DNA from: Pseudomonadales bacterium
GTDB lineage: Bacteria; Pseudomonadota; Gammaproteobacteria; Pseudomonadales; Ketobacteraceae
Length of the DNA: 64,000 nt
Direction of reading: 5' to 3'
Assembly (NCBI GenBank): GCA_020062665.1
Contig: JAGUVW010000015.1
Coordinates: forward strand, 1-64,000
The notes under the pieces are model-generated. The model was not told where the DNA came from, made no database searches, and saw nothing but the letters and a program-made list of their open reading frames with translations. Both the position numbers and the translations under genes were made by a program. Shown one piece after another: positions 7,174 to 16,297 of this stretch; position 1 is the first letter of the stretch; every line of letters starts with the position of its first letter.

Positions 7174-10100
7174 TCAGGGCGAAACCAGCGACGTGCCCGT
7201 CTGATTAACGTAGCTCAAACGAACACGCGCAGCCGATGGCGACTGGGACATGATACGTACCTCGTCGATACGCATGTCGGAGTTGCCGCCGGAATTGCCT
7301 ATGATCAGCGCCTGCAGGTTTTCCATATTGCGCACGCTGTTGTCGGTGAACGTCTCGGAACCATTCAGATACAAGCGCGTACCATAGGATTGGTTGTGAT
7401 CGAGCACCATATGGTTGGAACAATCGGAACTGAGCCAGCCGGGCGAATTGAGCTGATCGGTGCCACCTGTGTCGCCGATCTGGGCCCCCGGACTGCCGAC
7501 GAATCCACCGGCCCAAATCGGGAAAGCACCGCCCGTCATAATGCGCCAGAATCGCGATGTGCCTTCGCCCCGGCTGACGCCGGTCATATAGTCCTTGATG
7601 AATAGCGGATCGGTCGTGCAGTTGCTGGTGCCATCCAGCCACAATTCCACTGAAAAATTCTTGCCGCTGACATTGAACGACGCATCGTAGGGAACGGTGA
7701 AACGCTCCGTGGCCGAATCAAACCGCACGCCGCGACCGATGAAGCTGCTTTCACGGGACACGGTGCCGGTCTGCGCCCCATGGTTCTGGTACGCGGTGGA
7801 ATCCAGAGCATTGCCCGACGCTTCGCTGAAATGCCAGACGCCGGCGTAATCTACCCACACCTTGGCAGGATTCTGGCGGTCGGGCACTGCATCATCCACC
7901 TTGTCGTTGTAGTGCATCACGATGTAATCGCTGTTGCTGTTGCCATCGACCTGCGGCACCAACACCCAGACAAACAATTCACCGGAAGCGCCGATTTCAA
8001 TTTCATAGGGCAGCCAGGTAATCTGATCCCGATCAGTGAAACGAATATCCGCGCGACCCGGACGCAACGTGTTGCGAATGGTGTTGGATACCCGGATCAA
8101 CACGGGGAAATTCGTTACTGCGCTGGACACGTTGGCACCACCCGCCGTCGTGTTGAACGTGTAGGTCTGTGTACTGTTGAAACCGCCCACATCCGCATGA
8201 TCGATACCGAATTCGATATACAGGATGGCACCATTATCCAGATACACGTGATAGGTCACCCCCGCAACCACGCGGGTACCGGTGTAACACCAGGCATCAC
8301 CCAAGATCGATTCCACCCTGTCCGCACTGCCACCGCGCACGAACACCGCGCGCGACGTCCGCGACAACGCCTGCACGCCGGCCTTGCTCACACGCAGCGT
8401 ATTGCCCAGGTTAGCCAGATCGATGCGTTCGATACCGCGAATCACTTCCGGCCCCATGGCCGCGAGATCCAGCGTGTTCAGGCCAGCGGAAAACGCCAAC
8501 GTATCGGTACCTGCGCCGCCATCGATCCGCACAAAATCCGTATCACTCACGATGACAAGATCGTCGCCCGCCCCGGCCGAAATCGCGTCGGCACCACCGC
8601 CGCCCACCAGAATGTCATTGCCGCTGGTACCCACCAGATTGTCGGCGCCGGACGTACCTGTCAGCCCTTCGACGATCACCGACTGGAATTCACGCCCCCA
8701 CAACACCAGAGTCTCGCCGCCGTCGATGGAGGCGTTATCACCCCAGGTGGCACCGACAATCAAATCACTCAAACCATCGCCATTGATGTCGCCAAACGCC
8801 GTGGATTGTCCAAAGTGATCACCAATGCCTCCACCAGCCATTCTGAAACCATCCAGAATATCCAGACTGCCAATGGCCAGATTCGAACGGGAGGTGCCAG
8901 CCTGACCGGTAATAAGCCAGGCCGCACCGGAATCCGCGCCGTTGTCGTCGCGCAGATAGCTGGCGATCAGTAAATCATCCAGGCCGTCGCCGTTGAAATC
9001 GCCAGCTCTGGACAGGCTGTGACCCAGGTACTCGCCAATATTCGCGCCGAAAATACTGTAGCCAGTGCTGGACAGCATGGTGTCCACATCGATGTTGGCA
9101 TACGCGCCACCGGCATCGCCATAAATCACATGAGCCGCGCCCACGGTGATGTTGTATCCGTTTTGGGAAATAAACAGATCGTTGATGCCATCGCCATTGA
9201 AATCACCGCCCGCTACCGAATGCCCCAACACGCCCCAACTGGTGGTGGACGAAATCTTGAATCCACTGCCACCATTGAGCGAAGCGACATCCACTGCGTT
9301 GAAGATGGGTCCCGGTGAACCAAAAATCAGGAACGACTGCCCACCATCGCTGGTCACGCCGTTGGAATAAATAGCACTGACCACCACATCATCATATCCA
9401 TCCGCATCGTAGTCACCAACAAAGCGCGCCGCCTGACCCAGCTGCCAACCCGCACCCGCACCTTGGATCAACACACCATCGGGACCGGTGGGATTGATCA
9501 GATCCAGATTCACGTCAGCTCGAGTGGAACCGGTGCGACCGAAAATGACATAGGCCTTGCCACTGTCGAGCCCATTGCGATCACTGAAGCGGATTCCCAA
9601 CACCAGATCCTGGATGCCATCGCCATTGAAATCACCACCGGAATCGATGGCCTGTCCATTGCTGGTGTAACCCGTGAAAGAATCACCGATTGCTGCACCC
9701 AGTTCCGCCGTGGTGATACGGAATCCGTGACTGCTGTTGAAACTGCCGATGGACACGTCCGAGTGACTGGCCCGGCCGAAGATCACATACACAATGCCCG
9801 CATCGGTGTTGTAGTCGTCATCACGCGGCGCCACCACGATGATATCGTCGTAGCCGTCGTCATTGATGTCGCCCGCGCCACCGACAGAAGCGCCCAGATA
9901 ATCCAACATCGACTGGCCAATGATGCGGAATCCGTTGGTGCCGTTGCTGATGGTGGATGTGTTGATGTTGCTGCGGGTGGCGCCAGCCTGACCATAGACG
10001 ATATAGGCAACGCCCGCACTGCTGTTGTTGTACGGTGCGCCGGTGACGAAGTCCTCGAAGCCATCGCCGTTGACATCACCGATGCCGCGCACCGCCCAAC

Positions 10101-13100
10101 CCACATGCTCACCCGCCGTGCTGCCCTGAACCTGGAAACCATCGGCGCTGGTGAAGTTCGCCACGTCGATAGTCGATGCTGCAATCACAAGATTCTTGTT
10201 CGCCGCCAATGATCCGGCTGCACCCGGATTCGGCAACGTCAGGTTGGCATTCACATATTCAGCGCTGCGAATGCGTGCGCCGTTCAAACCCAGCGCGGTT
10301 GCCGCCACATACTCCAGATCCGGGCTGACATCACCAAATCGCACGGTATAGCTGAATACCAGCGTATCGCTGCCAGATCCCGACGCATAGCTGGCAGCGC
10401 GATCGATACCTTCCAGATCCAGCAGCAGTTGTGGCGTGCCCAGGGTAACGTTGACCAACTGGCTGAATTCAACCTGAATAACGATCACGGCGTTTTGCGA
10501 ATAAGTGCCGTTCGCCGTGCTGGACGTGACATTCACCACCGTCGGCACCGGCGGATTCGCCGTGGTGAAATTCAGCGTACTGTTCCCACTGATACCAGCG
10601 AAGCTGGCGCCATTGCCGCTGACGAAAGTGCCAGCGTCGATTTCCACGTAATAACCGGTGTCAGGCAGAAATACATCCGACGGCGTGACGGTCACTGTGG
10701 TAGTACCGGTGCCGCTCACCTGCCCCGAGCCCACGGCGATGGATTCGAACACGCTGCCATCACTGCTGTGGCGGATGACGATATTGCCGCTGTTGGCCAG
10801 TGCCGCCACGCTGAAATTCAACACCAGCGCGCTGTTCAACAGCACCGCTGTGGCATTATCAGCGGGCGTGCTGCCGGTGAGTTCAATGTTGTGTCCAGCA
10901 AAATTCCAGGTTGTGGTATCGCTGATGCCGGCATAACCATTGCCCGCTGCATCGATAAATGCGGTGGAATCGATCTGCACGTAATAGCCGTTACCGGCAA
11001 CAAAAGTTGCCGTGGGATTGATTGTGATGGTGGCAGTGCCGCTGCCTGTCACACGCGCGTCACCCACTGGAATCTGCTCGAAAATGCTGTTGTCGGCACT
11101 GTTGCGAATGGTGATGTTGCCACTCTGCACAAGGACGACAGAATCGAACGTGATCACCAGATTGGCTGCAAGCAACACGTCGGTGTCATCGTCCACCGGG
11201 CTCACGGCGCTGATCACCGGCGCCGTGGTATCGATGCTGACATCAAAGGCTGCTGATTCAGCAGACGTATTGCCGGCGCTGTCACTGGCAGTTGCCGTGA
11301 ATGCGTAATTCCCTGCAGCCAGGGTCGTGCCGGTGTAATCGAAACTCCAGCTGCCCGCACCACTGGCCGTGGCGGTACCGATAGGAACATTGTCGATCAA
11401 CAGGTTCACCCTGACATTGGGATCCGCAGTGCCATTCACGAGCAGCGTTGTGTCATTGGTCAGGCCATCGCCGGCAATGCCACTGTCTGACGTGATGCCC
11501 GTGATGACAGGTACGGCTGGCACACCGGTATCCACGGTGATAATGAACGGTGCCGAAGCCACAGAGATATTGCCGGAAAGATCCGTCGCAACGGCCGTGA
11601 CCGCATAACTGCCGTCCGCCAGCACCGTGCCGCTGTGATCGAAGCTCCAGGTGCCCGCACCACTCGCTGTGGTAGTGCCGATGGACACACCGTCGATCAA
11701 GACATTCACGCTGACATTGGCTTCGGCAGTACCACTGATTACTAACCTGTTGTCGCTGGTAATGCCGTCGCCCGCGGTGCCTGTGTCGGAGGTCATGCCA
11801 GTGACGGCAGGTGCAGCAGGCACTCCGGTATCAATTGTGATATTCAACGCAGGAGACACAGCCGACGTGTTAGCCGCAAGATCGCTGGCAGTGGCGGTAA
11901 TGGCATAGTTGTTATCTGCCAATGCCGTGCTTGTATGATCGAAACTCCAGTTGCCTGCGCCGTTGGCGATGGTGGTGCCGATGCTGACCGCATTCAGCAA
12001 AACCGTGACGGTGGCATTGGCTTCGGCAGTGCCACTGATCAGCAGTGTGTTGTCGCTGGTAACACCGTCACCCGCTACGCCAGTGTCCGTGGTAATGGCA
12101 ACGACCACCGGTGCTGTCGGCGCCGCAGTATCCACCGTCAACGTATACAGCGCCGATATCACCGACGTGCCCGCCAGATTGACAGCGATAACGCTGATCG
12201 CGTAGGTGCCATCTGGCAGCGTCACCGCGCCGTGATCATAATTCCAGTTTCCTGCGCCACTGGCCGTCGTCAATCCCACCGGCAACGCATTTACCAGCAG
12301 CGTGACAGCAGAACCCGGCGCAGCCGTACCATTGAACACCAGATTCGCAACATTGGTAACGCCATCGCCCACCACACCGGAGTCCTGATCGATACCACTG
12401 ATCACCGGCGTCGCCAGTGCCGAGGTATCGATGGTCAACGCAAAAGGTGACGACAGCGGCGACAGATTTCCCGCCGCATCCTGTGCCCGGGCCGTGAGCT
12501 GGTAGCTGCCGTCGGCAAGAATCGTCCCCGTGTGATCCAGCGCCCAGTTGCCGGCGCCATCAGCGGTGCGCACTGCCGTTTGAACGCCATTGATAAACAC
12601 GAAGACGGAAGAACCCGCTTCCGCCGTTCCGCTGAACGTCAGCGCAGCGACATTGGTGATGCCATCACCCAGGGTGCCATTGTCAGGACTGATGCCTGCC
12701 ACAACCGGCGCGACGGGTGGGATCGTATCGACAACCAGATTGAACACTGCTGATGCAGCCGACTGGTTGCCCGCTGCATCGGTTGCTGTCGCCGTGAACT
12801 GATAGGCCGCAGACGCCAGCCCTGCCCCGGTCACCGGAAATTGCCAGACACCCGCGCCATCAGCCACCGCTGTACCCTGCGCGACACCATCCAGCAGCAC
12901 GTTGATCACACTGGCCGGTTCAGCGCTGCCTTGTAGCGTGGGAGTGGCATCGGCTGTCAGCTGATCACCCAGCACACCGGTGTCGTCGCTGAACGTGTTG
13001 ATCGACGGCGCAGCAGGTGCAGCCGTATCAACAACGATATCCATCACTGCCGATGACGGCGAAAGATTGCCGGCCACATCGCTCACCACCGTCGTGAACG

Positions 13101-14460
13101 CATACGAACCATCGGCAAGTGTCACTGCGCTGTAATCAAATGCCCAGCTGCCGTCGCCCGCCACTTCCACCAGTCCGATTTCGCTGCCGTCGCGATAAAC
13201 GCGCACCCAGTCGCCCACATTGGCAGTACCGGAGAGGATCAACTGGTTTGCGCTGGTGATGCCATCGCCGGCCAGACCCGTATCTGGGCCGACATTCTGG
13301 CTTGTCACGGCGGCGGGCGGCGTTACATCCACCACCACTGCATACGGCGCCGACCAGTCTGACGTATTGCCCGCCCGATCCATCTGCATGGCGCTGAACT
13401 GATGCGTGCCTTCTGCCAGATTCACTGCGCCGTAATTGAAATTCCAGCTGCCATCCACCGCCGCGGTGGTCGATCCCACCAGCACACCACCCAGACGCAC
13501 CCGCACCACCGCATTCGGCTCGGCCGTGCCATTCAGGATCAGGTTGGGATTGGTGGTGATGCCATCGGTGGTGCTGATGCCGGTATCGGGATTGATGCTC
13601 TGGATGCTCGGCACCAGCGGACTTTGCGTATCCACCACCAGCGGAAACAGCGGCGACGTCGCGCTGCGCAACGTCAGATAAATGCTTTCGGCCGACAGGT
13701 TGTAAACGCCATCGGGAAGCGTGACAGCGGTGTAATCCACCATCCAGTTGCCCGCACCGTCCACCGGCACTGACGCGATCACCACATTGTTCAGGAACAG
13801 TTCCAGTGTCGATCCCGCTTCGGCGGTGCCGGAAATCAGCAAGGTGTTGTCGCTGGTGATGCCATCGAGCGCGGTGGCGGTGTCCGCCGTGATACCACTG
13901 ATAATCGGTGCCACCGGCGCCGACGGATCGTAGATGAATGTGAACGTTGCGGCGGAAGGAATTTCGCTGCCATCGGCTGCCACCGCATTCAACGTGCTGA
14001 CATAGGTGCCAGGCGCCAGCGAGATGACAGAGTAATCCAGCATCCAGCTACCATTGTCCCGCGCCATGCTGGAGCCGGCCATCTGTCCGTTCAGGTACAG
14101 CTCCACCACGTCGCCGCGATTGGCGGTTCCGGTAAATGCAATGGTGGCATCCACGATGCGGCCGGGGCCAATCAGCCCCTGATCTGTCAGCAATCCTGCA
14201 ATGAGCGGCGCGCCGCGTTGATTACCGTCAGCGGAGCGATCCGGATCATTGTCGCTATCCGATGAAGAATCACCACCTGCATCAGCAGGCAAGTCGTCAC
14301 CGCCAGCGCCATCCGGCGTTTCCACCGTGACCGACCCGGAGTCATTGTCTGATTTTTTGTCCGAAGAACCGCCCCCACCACCGCAGGCAGCAAGCAGAAG
14401 GAGCGTTAAAACTAAAATGACTAAGCGTGAAAGCGACGTGATAATGGCCAATACCTGCAA
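7174..14460 (-). CDS. giant modular surface lipoprotein (Ig-like repeats, FG-GAP, RTX-like, DUF2341, LamG)
   Basis: A 2428-aa protein. Residues 1-26 form a lipoprotein signal (LLLLAAC, Cys26), followed by a Gly/Ser/Asp linker. Residues about 84-1085 are ten Ig-like repeats of about 100 aa, each with a core like GTAEAN...GAGNWSFDHTGT...LADGSYAITATASD. Two SbsA-like Ig domains (about 1086-1290) and one further Ig-like domain follow, then seven FG-GAP repeats (DVNGDGFEDFVTGAPY type, about 1432-1923) with DxDGDG-like calcium loops, an RTX-like stretch (GTSGADNLVGTSGNDILVGG, about 1930-1985), a DUF2341 domain (about 2107-2195) and a LamG-like lectin domain to the end. The apparent start codon is TTG (14460) with AGCAGG upstream; no ATG precedes the signal. 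It is probably a cell-surface adhesin or glycan-binding protein; no enzyme domain is seen. The gene is monocistronic and convergent with the TonB receptor. Confidence 0.85.
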   Translation of the reverse strand: MQVLAIITSLSRLVILVLTLLLLAACGGGGGSSDKKSDNDSGSVTVETPDGAGGDDLPADAGGDSSSDSDNDPDRSADGNQRGAPLIAGLLTDQGLIGPGRIVDATIAFTGTANRGDVVELYLNGQMAGSSMARDNGSWMLDYSVISLAPGTYVSTLNAVAADGSEIPSAATFTFIYDPSAPVAPIISGITADTATALDGITSDNTLLISGTAEAGSTLELFLNNVVIASVPVDGAGNWMVDYTAVTLPDGVYNLSAESIYLTLRSATSPLFPLVVDTQSPLVPSIQSINPDTGISTTDGITTNPNLILNGTAEPNAVVRVRLGGVLVGSTTAAVDGSWNFNYGAVNLAEGTHQFSAMQMDRAGNTSDWSAPYAVVVDVTPPAAVTSQNVGPDTGLAGDGITSANQLILSGTANVGDWVRVYRDGSEIGLVEVAGDGSWAFDYSAVTLADGSYAFTTVVSDVAGNLSPSSAVMDIVVDTAAPAAPSINTFSDDTGVLGDQLTADATPTLQGSAEPASVINVLLDGVAQGTAVADGAGVWQFPVTGAGLASAAYQFTATATDAAGNQSAASAVFNLVVDTIPPVAPVVAGISPDNGTLGDGITNVAALTFSGTAEAGSSVFVFINGVQTAVRTADGAGNWALDHTGTILADGSYQLTARAQDAAGNLSPLSSPFALTIDTSALATPVISGIDQDSGVVGDGVTNVANLVFNGTAAPGSAVTLLVNALPVGLTTASGAGNWNYDHGAVTLPDGTYAISVIAVNLAGTSVISALYTLTVDTAAPTAPVVVAITTDTGVAGDGVTSDNTLLISGTAEANATVTVLLNAVSIGTTIANGAGNWSFDHTSTALADNNYAITATASDLAANTSAVSPALNITIDTGVPAAPAVTGMTSDTGTAGDGITSDNRLVISGTAEANVSVNVLIDGVSIGTTTASGAGTWSFDHSGTVLADGSYAVTAVATDLSGNISVASAPFIITVDTGVPAVPVITGITSDSGIAGDGLTNDTTLLVNGTADPNVRVNLLIDNVPIGTATASGAGSWSFDYTGTTLAAGNYAFTATASDSAGNTSAESAAFDVSIDTTAPVISAVSPVDDDTDVLLAANLVITFDSVVLVQSGNITIRNSADNSIFEQIPVGDARVTGSGTATITINPTATFVAGNGYYVQIDSTAFIDAAGNGYAGISDTTTWNFAGHNIELTGSTPADNATAVLLNSALVLNFSVAALANSGNIVIRHSSDGSVFESIAVGSGQVSGTGTTTVTVTPSDVFLPDTGYYVEIDAGTFVSGNGASFAGISGNSTLNFTTANPPVPTVVNVTSSTANGTYSQNAVIVIQVEFSQLVNVTLGTPQLLLDLEGIDRAASYASGSGSDTLVFSYTVRFGDVSPDLEYVAATALGLNGARIRSAEYVNANLTLPNPGAAGSLAANKNLVIAASTIDVANFTSADGFQVQGSTAGEHVGWAVRGIGDVNGDGFEDFVTGAPYNNSSAGVAYIVYGQAGATRSNINTSTISNGTNGFRIIGQSMLDYLGASVGGAGDINDDGYDDIIVVAPRDDDYNTDAGIVYVIFGRASHSDVSIGSFNSSHGFRITTAELGAAIGDSFTGYTSNGQAIDSGGDFNGDGIQDLVLGIRFSDRNGLDSGKAYVIFGRTGSTRADVNLDLINPTGPDGVLIQGAGAGWQLGQAARFVGDYDADGYDDVVVSAIYSNGVTSDGGQSFLIFGSPGPIFNAVDVASLNGGSGFKISSTTSWGVLGHSVAGGDFNGDGINDLFISQNGYNITVGAAHVIYGDAGGAYANIDVDTMLSSTGYSIFGANIGEYLGHSLSRAGDFNGDGLDDLLIASYLRDDNGADSGAAWLITGQAGTSRSNLAIGSLDILDGFRMAGGGIGDHFGQSTAFGDINGDGLSDLIVGATWGDNASIDGGETLVLWGREFQSVIVEGLTGTSGADNLVGTSGNDILVGGGGADAISAGAGDDLVIVSDTDFVRIDGGAGTDTLAFSAGLNTLDLAAMGPEVIRGIERIDLANLGNTLRVSKAGVQALSRTSRAVFVRGGSADRVESILGDAWCYTGTRVVAGVTYHVYLDNGAILYIEFGIDHADVGGFNSTQTYTFNTTAGGANVSSAVTNFPVLIRVSNTIRNTLRPGRADIRFTDRDQITWLPYEIEIGASGELFVWVLVPQVDGNSNSDYIVMHYNDKVDDAVPDRQNPAKVWVDYAGVWHFSEASGNALDSTAYQNHGAQTGTVSRESSFIGRGVRFDSATERFTVPYDASFNVSGKNFSVELWLDGTSNCTTDPLFIKDYMTGVSRGEGTSRFWRIMTGGAFPIWAGGFVGSPGAQIGDTGGTDQLNSPGWLSSDCSNHMVLDHNQSYGTRLYLNGSETFTDNSVRNMENLQALIIGNSGGNSDMRIDEVRIMSQSPSAARVRLSYVNQTGTSLVSP
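11205..14215 (-). repeat. ten tandem ~300-bp repeats coding for Ig-like domains
   Basis: Ten units of about 98-101 codons lie in tandem inside the giant lipoprotein gene. The last three (about 11205-12110) are most alike, sharing GITSD, GDGIT, LLISGTAEAN and ASGAG.WSFDH blocks; the first two are the most divergent. This gradient suggests array growth by recent duplication near the middle of the protein. Confidence 0.8.
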
Positions 14461-14716
14461 AACAACCTGCTGAACGTCCAGCCTCCATCCCTGAGACCGT
14501 GCATTAAAAATAGCAGACGCAAGCCTGATTGTTCGCTCAAATTGCGCATCGAAACAAAATGCTACAGGACTGCAGGGTCGGCGCTAAAAGCACCGCTGAA
14601 GGCACGTGCAGCCATCCAATGGCTTAGCAGGATTGGCAATAAGCAAGACCGTTTCGCACTGCTTCCAGTCATTCTTATAACGTTTTTCGCGATCGCACAG
14701 GCGTCTTGCGGGCAGG

Positions 14717-14950
14717 TTACTTCTTGCGGATACGATAAAAAAACTTGCCGTCGGCTTCGTGCTGGCTGAGCAGCGCATGCCCCAGAAACTGGCAGAACTT
14801 GGGAATGTCCCGCGTCGTGGAAGGATCGGTGGCCACCACCTCCACCACATCGCCCGACGCCATCTCGCGCACCTTGCCGTGCAGCAGCATCACCGGCTCC
14901 GGGCACAGCAGCCCGCACGTATCCAACTGAAACTGAAACTGATCATTCAT
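14717..14950 (-). CDS. tusA: sulfur carrier protein TusA
   Basis: A 77-aa protein with the family motif CGLLCPEPVM; Cys16 in CPEP is the persulfide-carrying residue. TusA moves sulfur from cysteine desulfurase (IscS) to the TusBCD relay for 2-thiouridine in tRNA and to other sulfur-using pathways. Length and sequence are normal for the family. It lies 24 nt downstream of the MFS gene on the same strand, with rlmM upstream of that; rlmM and tusA are direct neighbours in many pseudomonads, so the MFS gene interrupts or extends that unit. The start ATG at 14950 has no strong ribosome site. Confidence 0.93.
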   Translation of the reverse strand: MNDQFQFQLDTCGLLCPEPVMLLHGKVREMASGDVVEVVATDPSTTRDIPKFCQFLGHALLSQHEADGKFFYRIRKK

Positions 14951-14974
14951 GCCGATTCACACCATTTTTTAGCG

Positions 14975-16276
14975 TCATGCCTTGCAATGTTGCCACGCGC
15001 TGCGCTGAATGTCCGGCGCCTGTCGCAACCACAGCGGCACCAGCAGCAGCACCAGTGCGCTGACCATCGCCGAGATGACAAAATGCCATCCATACCCGAA
15101 CGCCGCCGCACTGAAACCGCTGAAACCATGAGCCAACCCAACGATGGACACCTGCAGACTGGCCTGCACCGTGTAATCAGTACCCGCCTCATCGTGACGG
15201 CAGGCATCCATCATCAGCGTGAACAGTGCCGCCGTGGCCATGCCACCAGCGAAATGCTCCAGCGCATTCACCGCCACTACCGCTTCCAGCGACACCTCGC
15301 GTCCAGCCAGCCAGGCATAACCCAACAAACTTACCGACTGCAGCACACCAAAGATGACAAACGCCTTCACCCGGCCCAGCCGCTGCACCCAGATACCACC
15401 GGCAATGGCACCGCAAATTCCAGCACCCATGCCGACACCACCACCGATCCAGCCGATCACATCCAGCGGCAGCCCAAGATCCACCAACAGCGGCTTGCCC
15501 ATGGCCGAACCAAAGGAATCGCCCACCTTGTACAACATCATCACCAGCAGCCAGCGCCACATGTGATGCTGACGGATGAAATGCCACAACACCCGCCAGG
15601 CTGATTGCGTACGCACACGCGATGCTGTAACAGGCGCATCGGGACGCACAACAGAAGATTCCGCGCGCGATGGAACGGCCAGCGCCGGCGATTCCCGCAA
15701 AAACAACACTGGCACCGTCACCAGCGCCAGCAGCACCGCCAGCGCAACAAACCCGTAGTGCCATCCCACCTGCGCAATCAACACCAGCACCAAACCACCG
15801 CCGAACACCATGCCCACGCGATAGCCACCCACCTGCATGCCATTGGCCAGGCCCCGTTGCGCCGGCGGCAGCGCCTGCACCGCCAAACCATCGGTGGCAA
15901 TATCCTGGGTCGCCGCCACCAGATTCATCAAGCCCAGCAGCACAAACAACCAGAACCACTGTCCACTCGCCAATTGCTCAGTGTCAATCAGCGAAAACCC
16001 CAGCAGCAAACCAATCGCCACCAGCTGCAACGGCAGAATCCAGCTTTTACGCTGACCCAGCGCGGGAATGTGCCAACGATCCACCCAGGGCGCCCACAGA
16101 AATTTCATGCCCCAGGGAAACGCCAGGAATGACACCAGCCCGATGATTTCCAGATCGACACCGTTGCTGCGCAGCAGCGTCGGAATCGCGTGACTGAAAA
16201 AACCGAACGGCAATCCCTGGGAAAAGTACAGGCAGAACAGCAGGCTCAGCTTATACACCACACCACGATCCTGCAT
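14975..16276 (-). CDS. MFS transporter, AmpG/PAT-like
   Basis: A 433-aa inner-membrane protein with about 12 membrane segments. It opens LSLLFCLYFSQGLPFGFFSHAIPTLLRS and has FLAFPWGMKFLWAPWVDRW, LVAATQDIATDGLAV and GLANGMQVGGYRVGMVFGGG, which are signature stretches of the PAT/AmpG group of the major facilitator superfamily. Members import muropeptides (AmpG), siderophores (FptX/RhtX) or acetyl-CoA. Another peptidoglycan-recycling gene, nagZ, is elsewhere in the window, so muropeptide import is possible but unproven. The ATG at 16276 has GGGAG about 6 nt upstream. The gene sits between rlmM (22 nt upstream) and tusA. Confidence 0.85.
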   Translation of the reverse strand: MQDRGVVYKLSLLFCLYFSQGLPFGFFSHAIPTLLRSNGVDLEIIGLVSFLAFPWGMKFLWAPWVDRWHIPALGQRKSWILPLQLVAIGLLLGFSLIDTEQLASGQWFWLFVLLGLMNLVAATQDIATDGLAVQALPPAQRGLANGMQVGGYRVGMVFGGGLVLVLIAQVGWHYGFVALAVLLALVTVPVLFLRESPALAVPSRAESSVVRPDAPVTASRVRTQSAWRVLWHFIRQHHMWRWLLVMMLYKVGDSFGSAMGKPLLVDLGLPLDVIGWIGGGVGMGAGICGAIAGGIWVQRLGRVKAFVIFGVLQSVSLLGYAWLAGREVSLEAVVAVNALEHFAGGMATAALFTLMMDACRHDEAGTDYTVQASLQVSIVGLAHGFSGFSAAAFGYGWHFVISAMVSALVLLLVPLWLRQAPDIQRSAWQHCKA

Positions 16277-16297
16277 CGCCTGCTCCCGCTCTGAAAA

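Noticed and set aside
7780-10212. Plus-strand frames of 249-397 codons opposite the giant lipoprotein gene
   Set aside because: They are repeat-driven shadows of the Ig/FG-GAP repeats; no signals and no homology pattern.
11205-14215. Possible CRISPR or other short-repeat array
   Set aside because: The periodicity is about 300 bp and in frame with a protein-repeat family; there are no short direct repeats with spacers.
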